NCBI RefSeq assembly: GCF_020091405.1
Contig: NZ_CP081903.1
Span: 6,138,501 to 6,202,500 of the forward strand
Reading direction: 5' to 3'
Source: Bacteroides cellulosilyticus
GTDB taxonomy: Bacteria > Bacteroidota > Bacteroidia > Bacteroidales > Bacteroidaceae
Length of the DNA: 64,000 nucleotides
This document shows, in pieces, positions 44,098 to 52,703 of this stretch (position 1 is its first letter; each line of letters starts with the position of its first letter). Position numbers and translations under genes: made by a program. A model generated the notes under the pieces. The model saw only the letters and a program-made list of their open reading frames with translations. It was not told the DNA's origin and ran no database searches.

Positions 44098-45138
44098 TCA
44101 GATTATAAATCCCTGCAACGCTTCTATCAGTTTATCATTCTCCATCCTCGTTCCTACCGTCACACGCAAGCAGTTGCCACAAAGCGATATAGAATTACGG
44201 TTGCGGACGATGATCCCCTCTCCTACCAGATAATTATAGATTTTCACCGCATCCGTCACCCGTGCCAGGAAGAAATTGGCATCAGACGGAAATACTTCCA
44301 CCGTCAACGGCAGTTCGGAAAAACGTTTCTCCAAATCCTCGCGTTCATCTTTCAGCCTCTTCACCCAACGCTCTATCTCATAGTACTTATGCAACATCTC
44401 TATTGCCTGTTTCTGAGTCAGTTGGTTCACATTATAAGGGTACTTTATCTTGCTCAGGATACCGATGATTTCCGTAGAAGCAAACGCCATTCCCAGGCGG
44501 ATAGCCGCACAGCCCCATGCTTTAGAAAAAGTCTGGAACACAACAAGATTCGGATATTTATCTAAATCCAGCAAGAACGACGGGGATTCTGAAAAGTCAC
44601 TGTATGCCTCATCCAGTATCACCAGCCCTTCAAACTCACGCAGCAACTTCTCTATCTCACTGCGCAACAGATCGTTCCCCGTAGGATTATTAGGCGAGCA
44701 CAGGAAAATCAGCTTCGTCCGTTCATCCGCAGCTGCCAGCAACTTGTCTGCCGAGAACTGGAAATGCTCGTTGAGCAGGACTTTGCGATACTCCACATTA
44801 TTCACATCAGCACATACCTGATACATGCCGTAAGTGGGATCGATAGCCACCACATTGTCCACTCCCGGCTCACAGAAAGCACGAAAGACCAGGTCGATAG
44901 CTTCGTCGCTACCATTGCCCAGGAAAATATGCTCGGGAGACACCTTCTTTATCTTGGAAAGTTCCGTTTTCAGTTCCCACTGCATCGGGTCGGGATAGCG
45001 GTTGTGCGGCAGGTTGTACGGGTTCTCGTTCGCATCGAGAAATACCGATGCCGTTACACCTTTATATTCATCACGTGCCGAAGAATAAGGTTTCAACTTC
45101 CAGATATTCGGACGGGTCAGTTCTTGCAATGTTTTCAT
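44098..45138 (-). CDS. hisC: Histidinol-phosphate aminotransferase
   Basis: The 346-residue protein has the fold-type I aminotransferase motifs: [62 protein letters not shown], and [16 protein letters not shown] with the PLP Lys. It converts imidazole-acetol phosphate to L-histidinol phosphate using glutamate. It lies between hisD and hisB, 28 bases upstream of hisB. Confidence 0.95.
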   Translation of the reverse strand: MKTLQELTRPNIWKLKPYSSARDEYKGVTASVFLDANENPYNLPHNRYPDPMQWELKTELSKIKKVSPEHIFLGNGSDEAIDLVFRAFCEPGVDNVVAIDPTYGMYQVCADVNNVEYRKVLLNEHFQFSADKLLAAADERTKLIFLCSPNNPTGNDLLRSEIEKLLREFEGLVILDEAYSDFSESPSFLLDLDKYPNLVVFQTFSKAWGCAAIRLGMAFASTEIIGILSKIKYPYNVNQLTQKQAIEMLHKYYEIERWVKRLKDEREDLEKRFSELPLTVEVFPSDANFFLARVTDAVKIYNYLVGEGIIVRNRNSISLCGNCLRVTVGTRMENDKLIEALQGFII

Positions 45139-45166
45139 GATCTATAATATGATAAAGTATTGAACA

Positions 45167-45230
45167 CTAATTACGCGAATTACACAAATTTCATCTTTAC
45201 CCTTATTCGTGTAATTCATGTAATTTGTAT
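45167..45230. repeat. Inverted repeat between hisD and hisC
   Basis: Left ATTACGCGAATTACACAAAT, right ATTCGTGTAATTCATGTAAT. It could tune hisC/hisB expression within the operon. Confidence 0.55.
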
Positions 45231-45231
45231 T

Positions 45232-46512
45232 CTATATTGTTTTTAATCTCACTGTTACCGCATTTTTATGCGCATCCAGATGTTCGTTCGCCGCCATCTC
45301 TTCAATAGCAGGGCCGATATTCTTCATACCTTCCGAACGGATTTCCTGGAACGTAATCTTGCGGATAAAACTATCTAGGCTCACACCGCTATAAGCTTTC
45401 GCATATCCGTTCGTCGGCAAGGTATGATTCGTTCCCGAGGCATAGTCTCCCGCACTTTCCGGTGAGAGTGATCCCAAGAAAACGGAGCCCGCATTCACCA
45501 CAAGTTCTGCCACCTGCATATAGTCCGCAGTTTCCACAATCAGGTGTTCGGGTGCATATTCGTTCGTCAGTTCGATGGCCTCTTCCATATCCTTCACCAC
45601 AATAAGCTTACTGTTGGCAAGAGATTTCTCCGCAATTTCCTTACGGGGCAGAAGTTCCAACTGACGTTCTACTTCCTCTTTCACAGCCTGTTGCAAAGCC
45701 TCCGAAGTGGTAATCAGCATCGCCTGACTATCCACACCGTGTTCAGCCTGGCTCAGCAGGTCCGCAGCTACAAATACCGGATTCGCCGTTTCATCCGCCA
45801 GCACTTCCACTTCCGATGGACCGGCAGGCATATCAATCGCCACATCACGCAGACTGACCAACTGTTTCGCTGCCGTCACATACTGGTTTCCCGGACCGAA
45901 TATCTTGTAAACCTTCGGCACGCTTTCCGTTCCATAAGCCATCGAAGCAATAGCCTGTACGCCACCTGCCTTGAATATCCGGCTCACCCCCGCCACCTGT
46001 GCGGCAAAAAGAATAGCAGGATGCACCCTTCCTTCTTTATCTGGCGGTGTGCAAAGCACAATCTCCTTACAACCCGCAATCTTCGCAGGCACAGCCAGCA
46101 TCAGCACCGTAGAGAACAGAGGAGCCGTTCCTCCGGGAATATACAATCCCACCTTTTCAATAGCCACCGCCTTTTGCCAACACGTCACGCCCGGCATGGT
46201 TTCCACCTTCTTACCCTCAAAGTGCTGTGCAGCATGAAAAGTCTCTATATTCTGTTTAGCCAGACGGATAGCTGCCTTCAGCTTTTCATCCACCAGCGTC
46301 TCCGCTTCTTTCAGCTCCGCCTCCGTCACCGCCAGCGATGTCAGCTCCACCTTATCAAACTTTGCCTCCATCTCCAGCACCGCACGGTCACCGTCCGACT
46401 TCACGCGGTCTATAATCTCCCGCACCGTATCGAACAGATTCTCAGTATTCATCACCGGACGTTTCAGTATTTCCGCCCATTGTGATCTATCCGGATTATT
46501 AATTAATTTCAT
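45232..46512 (-). CDS. hisD: Histidinol dehydrogenase
   Basis: The 426-residue protein has the family motifs: VGLYIPGGTAPLFSTVLM, FGPGNQYVTAAKQLV, DMPAGPSEVEVLADETANP, AADLLSQAEHGVDSQAMLIT and a C-terminal EHLDAHKNAV that carries a Zn-binding His. It oxidises L-histidinol to L-histidine in two NAD-dependent steps. It lies downstream of hisG. Confidence 0.95.
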   Translation of the reverse strand: MKLINNPDRSQWAEILKRPVMNTENLFDTVREIIDRVKSDGDRAVLEMEAKFDKVELTSLAVTEAELKEAETLVDEKLKAAIRLAKQNIETFHAAQHFEGKKVETMPGVTCWQKAVAIEKVGLYIPGGTAPLFSTVLMLAVPAKIAGCKEIVLCTPPDKEGRVHPAILFAAQVAGVSRIFKAGGVQAIASMAYGTESVPKVYKIFGPGNQYVTAAKQLVSLRDVAIDMPAGPSEVEVLADETANPVFVAADLLSQAEHGVDSQAMLITTSEALQQAVKEEVERQLELLPRKEIAEKSLANSKLIVVKDMEEAIELTNEYAPEHLIVETADYMQVAELVVNAGSVFLGSLSPESAGDYASGTNHTLPTNGYAKAYSGVSLDSFIRKITFQEIRSEGMKNIGPAIEEMAANEHLDAHKNAVTVRLKTI

Positions 46513-46647
46513 ACCCTATTCCATTTTTTATATTCATTCTACACCATCACCCCGAATGGTCCCCCGGCCTCACTGTAGGAGCGTCAAACGCTGAAAATGC
46601 TACCGGAGTAGCTCCGGAAGTGCAGCCTTGAGTTTTTCTTTTGGTAT

Positions 46648-46677
46648 CTTTTCTTTTGTCTCAAGACAAAAGAAAAG
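46648..46677. repeat. Perfect 14-bp-arm palindrome in the hisG-hisD gap
   Basis: CTTTTCTTTTGTCT and AGACAAAAGAAAAG are exact complements around a 2-base centre, 5 bases from the hisG stop. A second hairpin, CCGGAGTAGCTCCGG, lies nearby at about 46600. The 169-base gap holds no ORF. Confidence 0.7.
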
Positions 46678-46681
46678 TACA

Positions 46682-47536
46682 TCACAATATCATTTTTTCA
46701 ATCGGCAACACCAAAATTCCCTCTGCCCCCAGCGACTTCAGCTTTCCGATAATTTCCCAGAAGCACTTTTCATCCAGCACTGTATGTACCGAGCACCAAC
46801 CCTCCTGTGCCAACGGCATCACCGTCGGGCTCTTCATACCCGGAAGCACCTGGATAATCTCTTCCAAACGTTCTTTCGGTGCATTCATCAGCACATACTT
46901 CTTATCTTCCGCCGTCTTCACAGCATCCATACGGAAAAGCAACTCTTTCAAGATTTCCTTTTTCTCGTCACACAGATTCCTGTTACCAATCAGCAGTGCT
47001 TCCGATTTCATCACCACTTCCACTTCTCTCAACCGGTTACTCACCAGCGTAGAACCCGAACTAACAATGTCAAAAATCGCGTCCGCCAGTCCGATGCCCG
47101 GTGCCACTTCTACCGAACCCGTAATCACGTGTATCTCCGCACTCACATTCTGTGTTTTCAGGAATGTACTGAGGATACCCGGATACGACGTCGCAATCTT
47201 CCGTCCTTCAAACCACTGTACACCCGGATATTCGATATCCTTCGGAATAGCCAGTGACAAGCGGCATTTGCTGAATCCGAGACGCTTTACAATTTCTGCA
47301 TTTTCATTCTTCTCCACATATTCATTCTCGCCTACGATACCTATATCCGCCACACCTGTTGCCACTGACTGCGGAATATCATCATCACGCAAAAATAATA
47401 CCTCTACAGGAAAATTAGACGATTGTACCAGCAGTGAACGTTTCACCGCATTCAATTTGATATCCGACTCTCCCAGAAATGACATCGTCTCGTCATAAAG
47501 ACGACCTTTAACTTGTACTGCAATTCTTAATAACAT
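46682..47536 (-). CDS. hisG: ATP phosphoribosyltransferase, long form
   Basis: The 284-residue protein is the long HisG with a C-terminal ferredoxin-like regulatory domain (residues about 210-284, including VLPGMKSPTVMPLA) for feedback by histidine. Catalytic-domain motifs are VLFLRDDDIPQSVATGVADIGI, SYPGILSTFL and the PRPP-loop-like IFDIVSSGSTLVSNRL. It condenses ATP with PRPP, the first committed step. No HisZ is needed for the long form. It lies directly after the His attenuator, 68 bases from the terminator hairpin. Confidence 0.95.
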   Translation of the reverse strand: MLLRIAVQVKGRLYDETMSFLGESDIKLNAVKRSLLVQSSNFPVEVLFLRDDDIPQSVATGVADIGIVGENEYVEKNENAEIVKRLGFSKCRLSLAIPKDIEYPGVQWFEGRKIATSYPGILSTFLKTQNVSAEIHVITGSVEVAPGIGLADAIFDIVSSGSTLVSNRLREVEVVMKSEALLIGNRNLCDEKKEILKELLFRMDAVKTAEDKKYVLMNAPKERLEEIIQVLPGMKSPTVMPLAQEGWCSVHTVLDEKCFWEIIGKLKSLGAEGILVLPIEKMIL

Positions 47537-47603
47537 AATCTTATTTATAATTTTACGATTTAACTACTCACAAAAACTAAACTAGACTTAACTAAACTCT
47601 TGA

Positions 47604-47642
47604 AAACAAAAAACGAGGCTTGCCATTATCCGGCAAGCCTCG
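47604..47642 (-). terminator. Attenuator terminator of the his operon
   Basis: On the minus strand CGAGGCTTGCC and GGCAAGCCTCG pair perfectly with a 7-base loop, followed by TTTTTTGTTTTC. It sits between the leader peptide and hisG, in the right place to stop transcription before hisG. Confidence 0.93.
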
Positions 47643-47683
47643 TCGTTTATATGTTTATTCATTATGCACATACAATCATACGC

Positions 47684-47740
47684 CTACCGATTATTCGTCA
47701 GGTAATGATGATGGTGATGATGTGCAACAATATTTTTCAT
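47684..47740 (-). CDS. hisL: His operon leader peptide
   Basis: An 18-codon ORF, MKNIVAHHHHHHYLTNNR, with six consecutive His codons, starts 15 bases after the transcription start implied by the promoter and is followed by the attenuator terminator. The minus-strand segment with TGCACAT (over the first His codons) can pair with ATGTGCA just downstream of the leader stop, giving the pause hairpin. A ribosome stalled at His codons when His-tRNA is low would free the downstream bases and prevent the terminator from forming. The layout is the classical his attenuator known from enterobacteria. Confidence 0.93.
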   Translation of the reverse strand: MKNIVAHHHHHHYLTNNR

Positions 47741-47763
47741 ACAATTCTTTTGTTTTGATGCGA

Positions 47764-47795
47764 CAAAAGTAAACTATCCGTTTGAAACTTCCAAA
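47764..47795 (-). promoter_or_regulatory. Promoter of the his operon
   Basis: TTTG (47795-47792) and TACTTTTG (47771-47764) on the minus strand are separated by 20 bases, the consensus spacing. Confidence 0.85.
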
Positions 47796-47911
47796 GATTT
47801 ATCACAAAAAGTTTCGTTTTCCTATCATTTTCTTAGTTTACGTTACAAGTCACACTGATTTGTACAGACCAATTTATTATAGTGCAGAAATGAAACAAAT
47901 GATAAATGAGA

Positions 47912-47972
47912 TTTTAGACACGGATTACACTGTTGTTTTTATATACTGCAACAGTGTAATCCGTGTCTAAAA
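47912..47972. repeat. Perfect 24-bp-arm hairpin upstream of hisL
   Basis: TTTTAGACACGGATTACACT and the next 4 bases are repeated exactly in reverse complement 13 bases later. The rest of the gap (47796-48008) shows no gene. Confidence 0.8.
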
Positions 47973-48008
47973 TATATTCATAACTGGTGCAGACATGAAT
48001 CAATAGAT

Positions 48009-48114
48009 ACGCGGACGACGCGGATAAGGCGGACGAACGCGGATTAAAAAAGCTGCGCTATACTATTAATAAATTAAAGTCCGCGTTCGTCCGCCTTATC
48101 CGCGTCGTCCGCGT
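48009..48114. repeat. Inverted repeat with perfect 35-bp arms made of GCGGAC words
   Basis: The left arm starts ACGCGGACGACGCGGATAAG at 48009 and the right arm is its exact complement at 48080-48114. A third copy of the left arm lies at 48672-48705, on the other side of the thioesterase gene. Confidence 0.9.
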
Positions 48115-48151
48115 ACCCATTTGATTCATAACCCTATAATAGTGAGCAAAC

Positions 48152-48643
48152 TTAAATCAGCGGCAAAATCTCCTCCTTCTCCACATCGCAGTGATGAAAG
48201 TGCATTTCCTGTTCCGCCTTCTCCTTCGGGAAAGTGAAATAAGTGCATACCGCCTCCGAGCACACCTCTCCCGCCTCATTATAAAGTTTCGCGTCGATAA
48301 TCACGATATTCCGCTTCTGCTCGCGTATGGAAGCCCTCAACACGACGTGCGAGTCTGTAGTCGACACCGGTTTACGAAAACGAGTTTCCATCTTCGAGGT
48401 CACCCCGCTTGTCTGCAACTTACGCACTACCACCCATCCGCAAATTTCATCCAGCAGCACCGACTGAATGCCACCATGCAACGTATTCAGCCAACCCTGA
48501 TACTCAGGACGCGGCTTCCAGATGCTCACCACCTCGTCGCCATCCTCATAAAACTCCATTTTTACACCGGACTCATTATTGGGAGCACAACCGAAACAAT
48601 TGTATCCTTCCAAATCTTTCCATGGGTTAATAATCTTCTTCAT
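48152..48643 (-). CDS. PaaI-family hotdog thioesterase
   Basis: The 163-residue protein has a hotdog fold: YNCFGCAPNNESGVKMEFY, then GWLNTLHGGIQSVLLDEICGWVV, the active-site helix with the HGG motif and conserved Asp and Glu, and RFRKPV. Such thioesterases cleave acyl- or aryl-CoA esters. It is a lone gene between GC-rich repeat modules. The C-terminal tail HFHHCDVEKEE is histidine- and acid-rich. Confidence 0.88.
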   Translation of the reverse strand: MKKIINPWKDLEGYNCFGCAPNNESGVKMEFYEDGDEVVSIWKPRPEYQGWLNTLHGGIQSVLLDEICGWVVVRKLQTSGVTSKMETRFRKPVSTTDSHVVLRASIREQKRNIVIIDAKLYNEAGEVCSEAVCTYFTFPKEKAEQEMHFHHCDVEKEEILPLI

Positions 48644-48671
48644 ACAATTTCGTTTTTATTATAAATGGGTA

Positions 48672-48705
48672 TGCGGACGACGCGGATAAGGCGGACGAAC
48701 GCGGA
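48672..48705 (+). repeat. Third copy of the GCGGAC module
   Basis: GCGGACGACGCGGATAAGGC and the following bases repeat the left arm of the 48009-48114 element, in the same orientation. Confidence 0.8.
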
Positions 48706-48715
48706 TTTTTATTCA

Positions 48716-50284
48716 TCAATTATAATATGTATATTCACGTTCTTCGTACACCACAGGCACATCGTTTATATACTTGATTCTAATTTTCCAGTTTCCCTGA
48801 TTGTCATTATGGAATTTATAGACGTATTTCACTTCTTCGGTTTGCCCTTCCGGACGCTCTGTTCCGGAAATCAGTTCCCCTTTGGTATTGTACCGGTACG
48901 TATGCTGGCTTTGAGACGTACCATCCGGTGAAAGATATTCCTCGAACACAACACGTCCCTGAAAATTATAGCCTCTCCGGACAGAGCCAACCAGATCAAC
49001 TCCTTCGGGTTGCAACAGCACTTGCCGCTCTATTTGTTGCCCATAGGAATCATACATATAACGGAATTCACTACATTTTGTTCCATTCGTCAAGTAACCG
49101 GCTTCCTGTACCATATTACCTTCTATGTCGTAGCGAAATATATCCCGTTGCATAATTTCACCCTTATCATCCAATATCGAACAATGTCTGAGACGTCCCT
49201 CTTTGTCATATCCATAATTCTTGTTTACCGTCAGCACCCCCGCCGGTGTATAATGGCTTTCTTTCAACAAATTCCCATTTTCATCATACTCATACTGAAT
49301 CTTCTCCCGGCATACTCCCTCTTCTGTGAACCGTTCTTCTTTCATTTTCCGTCCGTTTTCACTAAACTCGTAAACAAAGAACTGTCCTTTCTTCTCTCCC
49401 TTATCCACCGCCTGCGGACCTTTGGCGATAGCAACGTACGACCTTTGCTGTACCTTCTTCACTTTACCGCGCACAGGTATTTTCTCCCAGTCATTTCCAC
49501 CGTCTGCATACTCTATATCCCTGCGGATAATGAAATTCGGTTCTCCATCCTCATTGCAACCTTCAAAACGCTCTGTCCAGTTACCCGCTTCATCTATCTT
49601 CCGAATCGGATTCTTCTGATTATCATCTTTTACCACCCGCATCTTCCCAAACCGTAGTGCACCCATTCTTTTCAGAGTCAGTGTATCCCAACTTTCAACC
49701 CGGTATTCTCCCACACGTTCCATATTCCCATCCGGACCATCTATCAGGATTACTTTCTCCGGCATTCCCTCCGCATTGTACAACACTTGTCTGCCCCATG
49801 ACCTATTTTTCACATAGTCTTTGGAGTACTTTTTCAGCACCTTTCCCGCTTCATCGTACAACGCAGAAACAATCTGAAGCGTATCTTCCTGCCCGTTCAT
49901 AGAGACAATGCTATTCAGACGCCCCTTTTCATCGTACGTATAATTCCAGCAATCACTGACTCCCCTGTCCGCGGTCGCATAAATCTCGCGCGACACCTGT
50001 CCGGCAGGGTTATACACATACACCAGCTTGCCATGCGGACTGCCATCCGGCTTCAGTCTGTTCTCTACCATCTTACGGCCTTTACTGTCGTACTTCACGA
50101 ATGTGATATAATCCACCACCTTGCCGGTCACCCACGCAGTGTCCTTCAGTAACGGCTCATACACCACTGTACGTATGTTCTTAATGCCCGGCTGATCCTG
50201 GGCGCGAAGCGCAGCCGAACCGGCTGCCAACAGAAGAAACAAACTAAATATTTTACATCTCCCTGAGATAAATCTGTGTCTCAT
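48716..50284 (-). CDS. Secreted protein with YD-like repeats
   Basis: I start at the ATG at 50284 (the frame also allows a TTG two codons upstream). The 522-residue protein has a signal peptide ending SAALRAQ and then about twelve degenerate repeats of the pattern Y-(D/N)-x2-G with 20-25 residue spacing, for example YDEKGRLNSI, YDENGNLLKE, YDKEGRLRHC and YNTKGELISG. This resembles RHS/YD repeats but lacks the RHS core, toxin and PAAR domains. The protein is probably a periplasmic or surface beta-rich protein; function unknown. Confidence 0.75.
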   Translation of the reverse strand: MRHRFISGRCKIFSLFLLLAAGSAALRAQDQPGIKNIRTVVYEPLLKDTAWVTGKVVDYITFVKYDSKGRKMVENRLKPDGSPHGKLVYVYNPAGQVSREIYATADRGVSDCWNYTYDEKGRLNSIVSMNGQEDTLQIVSALYDEAGKVLKKYSKDYVKNRSWGRQVLYNAEGMPEKVILIDGPDGNMERVGEYRVESWDTLTLKRMGALRFGKMRVVKDDNQKNPIRKIDEAGNWTERFEGCNEDGEPNFIIRRDIEYADGGNDWEKIPVRGKVKKVQQRSYVAIAKGPQAVDKGEKKGQFFVYEFSENGRKMKEERFTEEGVCREKIQYEYDENGNLLKESHYTPAGVLTVNKNYGYDKEGRLRHCSILDDKGEIMQRDIFRYDIEGNMVQEAGYLTNGTKCSEFRYMYDSYGQQIERQVLLQPEGVDLVGSVRRGYNFQGRVVFEEYLSPDGTSQSQHTYRYNTKGELISGTERPEGQTEEVKYVYKFHNDNQGNWKIRIKYINDVPVVYEEREYTYYN

Positions 50285-50341
50285 ATCCAATAGTGTTTTT
50301 CAATAACGTTGCCACAAATGTAACAATACTTCGGCACGCAC

Positions 50342-50370
50342 AAAAAAAGACGGGAAGTTTTTTACTCCCG
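50342..50370 (-). terminator. Terminator of the glycerophosphodiester operon
   Basis: Minus strand CGGGAGT and ACTTCCCG pair with one bulge around an A-rich loop, followed by TCTTTTTTT. It lies 50 bases after the transporter gene. Confidence 0.75.
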
Positions 50371-50420
50371 CGCCTCCGCTTTTACTTCAAAACAAGAATG
50401 ATGGACTAATTTCTACAATC

Positions 50421-51773
50421 CTATTCAATTTCTTCATTCCGAGCATTCCAAACTAACAGTGCCAACAATACTGATAATACCGCCGCACCAATCCAAAACC
50501 AATTGATATACGTAAAATCATAGACATCCGCCCCATTCACCACCGTCTTATTTCCTTCTATCAACACACCACTCATCACATCCTGCAATCCGGCACCTAT
50601 ATAACTGGCAATCCCTACTACTCCCAGTGTCGCACCTGAAGCATTACGCGGAGCAATATCGACCGCCATCAGTCCACCCAGGAAACACAGTAACACACCA
50701 ATACTTGTTCCAAATAAAATCATAGCCGTCACATCTACCCAAGTATGTACACCGGGAATAAGCAGGAACAGACACAAAGCGGCTACATTCATTAATCCAA
50801 AAATCAATGCAGGCACATTGCGACGCCCACCGAACAGTTTATCTGATATGAATCCGGAAAAGACTGTACCAACAATGCCGCAAACCGAATTGATCGAAAT
50901 AATAAAGCTGGCATCCAAAGTAGTATATCCCTTCTCCGCCTCCAGATAAAACACTCCCCAACTATTCACTGCATAACGGCTGATGTACATAAAAGCACTG
51001 GACAAAGCCAGTATCCAGATAGCAGGCATCAACTAAACCTGTTTTTGCGCTTTATTGTAATCAGCAGCTTCCGCAGCATTCATTTCTTTTTTCTCTCTCG
51101 GCTGATTCATCGCCGGCAGTCCTTCACTCTGCGGAGTATCATGAAGGAAACGCCATATAATCAATGCTCCGATAAGCCCCACGAGACCTGCGCCCAGAAA
51201 ACCATACCTCCATCCCAGAACACTAACCACAGAAGCAACGATGATGAAAGTCAAAGCCTCTCCTATGTTATGACTGGCAGACCAAAATCCATAGAAAGAT
51301 CCACGCTCTTTATCACTAAACCAACGGGAAAGCCCCACTACACACGAAGCAGCTCCCATAGACTGGAACCAACCACTAATCCCCCAAAGAATGGCAAACA
51401 AGATAAATGAGTTGGTAAATCCCAAACATAGATTAACCAATGCAGTAACCAATAAACCGGTAGTCATGAAACGGTTTATATTACTACGATCAGCGAGAAA
51501 TCCATTTGCAAATTTTCCGATTGCATAAGTAAAGAAAAGCACAGAACCAATAATTCCTAATTCAGTTTCCGAAAAAATTCCCTCATCCACAATAGGCTTC
51601 TTCATTACATTCAGGCTCAACCGACAGACATAATACAAACCATACCCAAAGGTTGCAGCCAAAAAAGTAGACCATTGCAAATGCTTCAACCGTTTCTTCT
51701 GTTCGGACAAAGACTCTCCGTTACAAGGTCTCGGCATTGAGACCCTGTAAAAATTAATAATATATTTCAGCAT
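50421..51773 (-). pseudogene. GlpT/UhpC-type MFS transporter split by an in-frame TAG
   Basis: Two contiguous halves share one frame: 51773-51033 (246 residues, helices 1-6 and the cytoplasmic loop) and 51032-50421 (203 residues, helices 7-12). They are separated only by a TAG at 51035-51033. Joined they give about 450 residues, the normal length of the organophosphate:Pi antiporter family. Motifs include FGYGLYYVCRLSLNVMKKPI, SGWFQSMGAASCVVGLSRWF and SAFMYISRYAVNSWGVFYLE. The stop lies at the end of the central loop, just before helix 7. A second-half start by TTG-ATG directly after the stop is possible, so a two-polypeptide transporter cannot be excluded. It is the last gene of the operon, where G3P import is expected. 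Confidence 0.8.
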
Positions 51774-51785
51774 ATTCTTGTGAGG

Positions 51786-52691
51786 TTAATCGTGAAGCTT
51801 CTTTGCTTTCAGATATTCCAGTAATAGTGCAGGACGATCTGTCTGAATCAGTTTAGCTCCTTGTCCAATGATCCATCCCCAACTCTCCCCCGGTTGTTTC
51901 AACTCTACAGCAAGATCATCATCATGGCCACCACAAAGTTCCGGCCACAAACTATTTATAAAAATCTTAGCACCACTATCACGTACTTTCTTTATCAGTC
52001 TATGCACCTCCGGACCGTCATTATCAAATACCAATTCAAAAGCCTGGGGTTTCATGTGTTCTAAATAACCGTCAACAATCGCTTCAGCACCTTCCTTATG
52101 TAAATCGATCACAGGCATGAAAATCATCTTATCCAATACTTCACCATTCTCAGCTTTCACCTGACCATAAGGCAACCCGGCTTTCATTATACACTGATGC
52201 ACAGTACCTGTTTTTTCAAGAATAGCGTATGCCTCTTTAAAATAATCATACCCTTTATCAACATTCACCATAATTTTATCTTTACATAACTTCATCACTT
52301 CTTCAAAAGTAGGTATCAAGTGCCGAGTTTTATGTCCGGCTCCATTTCTCATACGGAACTGACGCAACTCTTCCAACGTATAATCTTCCGGTTTACCTTT
52401 ACCCGTAGTAGTACGGTCAATAGTTTTATCATGCATCAAGATAAGATGCCCATCTTTAGTACGCTTCAAATCAATTTCAACCATATCCACTCCCATATCA
52501 ATGCAATTTTGAATGGCTTGCAATGAGTTTTCTGGAGCATTACGCCAATCTGCACGGTGCGAAACCACCAGAATTGATTTTTCAGCAGGTTCATTAAATG
52601 CTTTATGAATCCGTTCAGCCGGATTTTGCCCCCATAAAGCAACTGTACACAACAACAAGAGGCAACTCAATGAAAATAGATTCCTTCTCAT
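51786..52691 (-). CDS. Secreted glycerophosphodiester phosphodiesterase
   Basis: The 301-residue protein has a signal peptide (about 1-21, ending LWGQ) and the GDPD TIM-barrel motifs: VVSHRADWRNAPENSLQAIQ with the catalytic His and Glu, DMVEIDLKRTKDGHLILMHDKTIDRTT with the metal-binding Glu and Asp and the second His. It hydrolyses glycerophosphodiesters to glycerol 3-phosphate and an alcohol. With the SusCD pair and a GlpT-type transporter next to it, it points to use of deacylated phospholipids. It starts 12 bases after the MBL gene and ends 12 bases before the transporter. Confidence 0.93.
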   Translation of the reverse strand: MRRNLFSLSCLLLLCTVALWGQNPAERIHKAFNEPAEKSILVVSHRADWRNAPENSLQAIQNCIDMGVDMVEIDLKRTKDGHLILMHDKTIDRTTTGKGKPEDYTLEELRQFRMRNGAGHKTRHLIPTFEEVMKLCKDKIMVNVDKGYDYFKEAYAILEKTGTVHQCIMKAGLPYGQVKAENGEVLDKMIFMPVIDLHKEGAEAIVDGYLEHMKPQAFELVFDNDGPEVHRLIKKVRDSGAKIFINSLWPELCGGHDDDLAVELKQPGESWGWIIGQGAKLIQTDRPALLLEYLKAKKLHD

Positions 52692-52703
52692 AAATTTTAT
52701 TAT

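Noticed and set aside
48009..48114. An insertion-sequence end
   Set aside because: No transposase and no target-site duplication are visible; the arms consist of repeated words, as at other gaps in the window.
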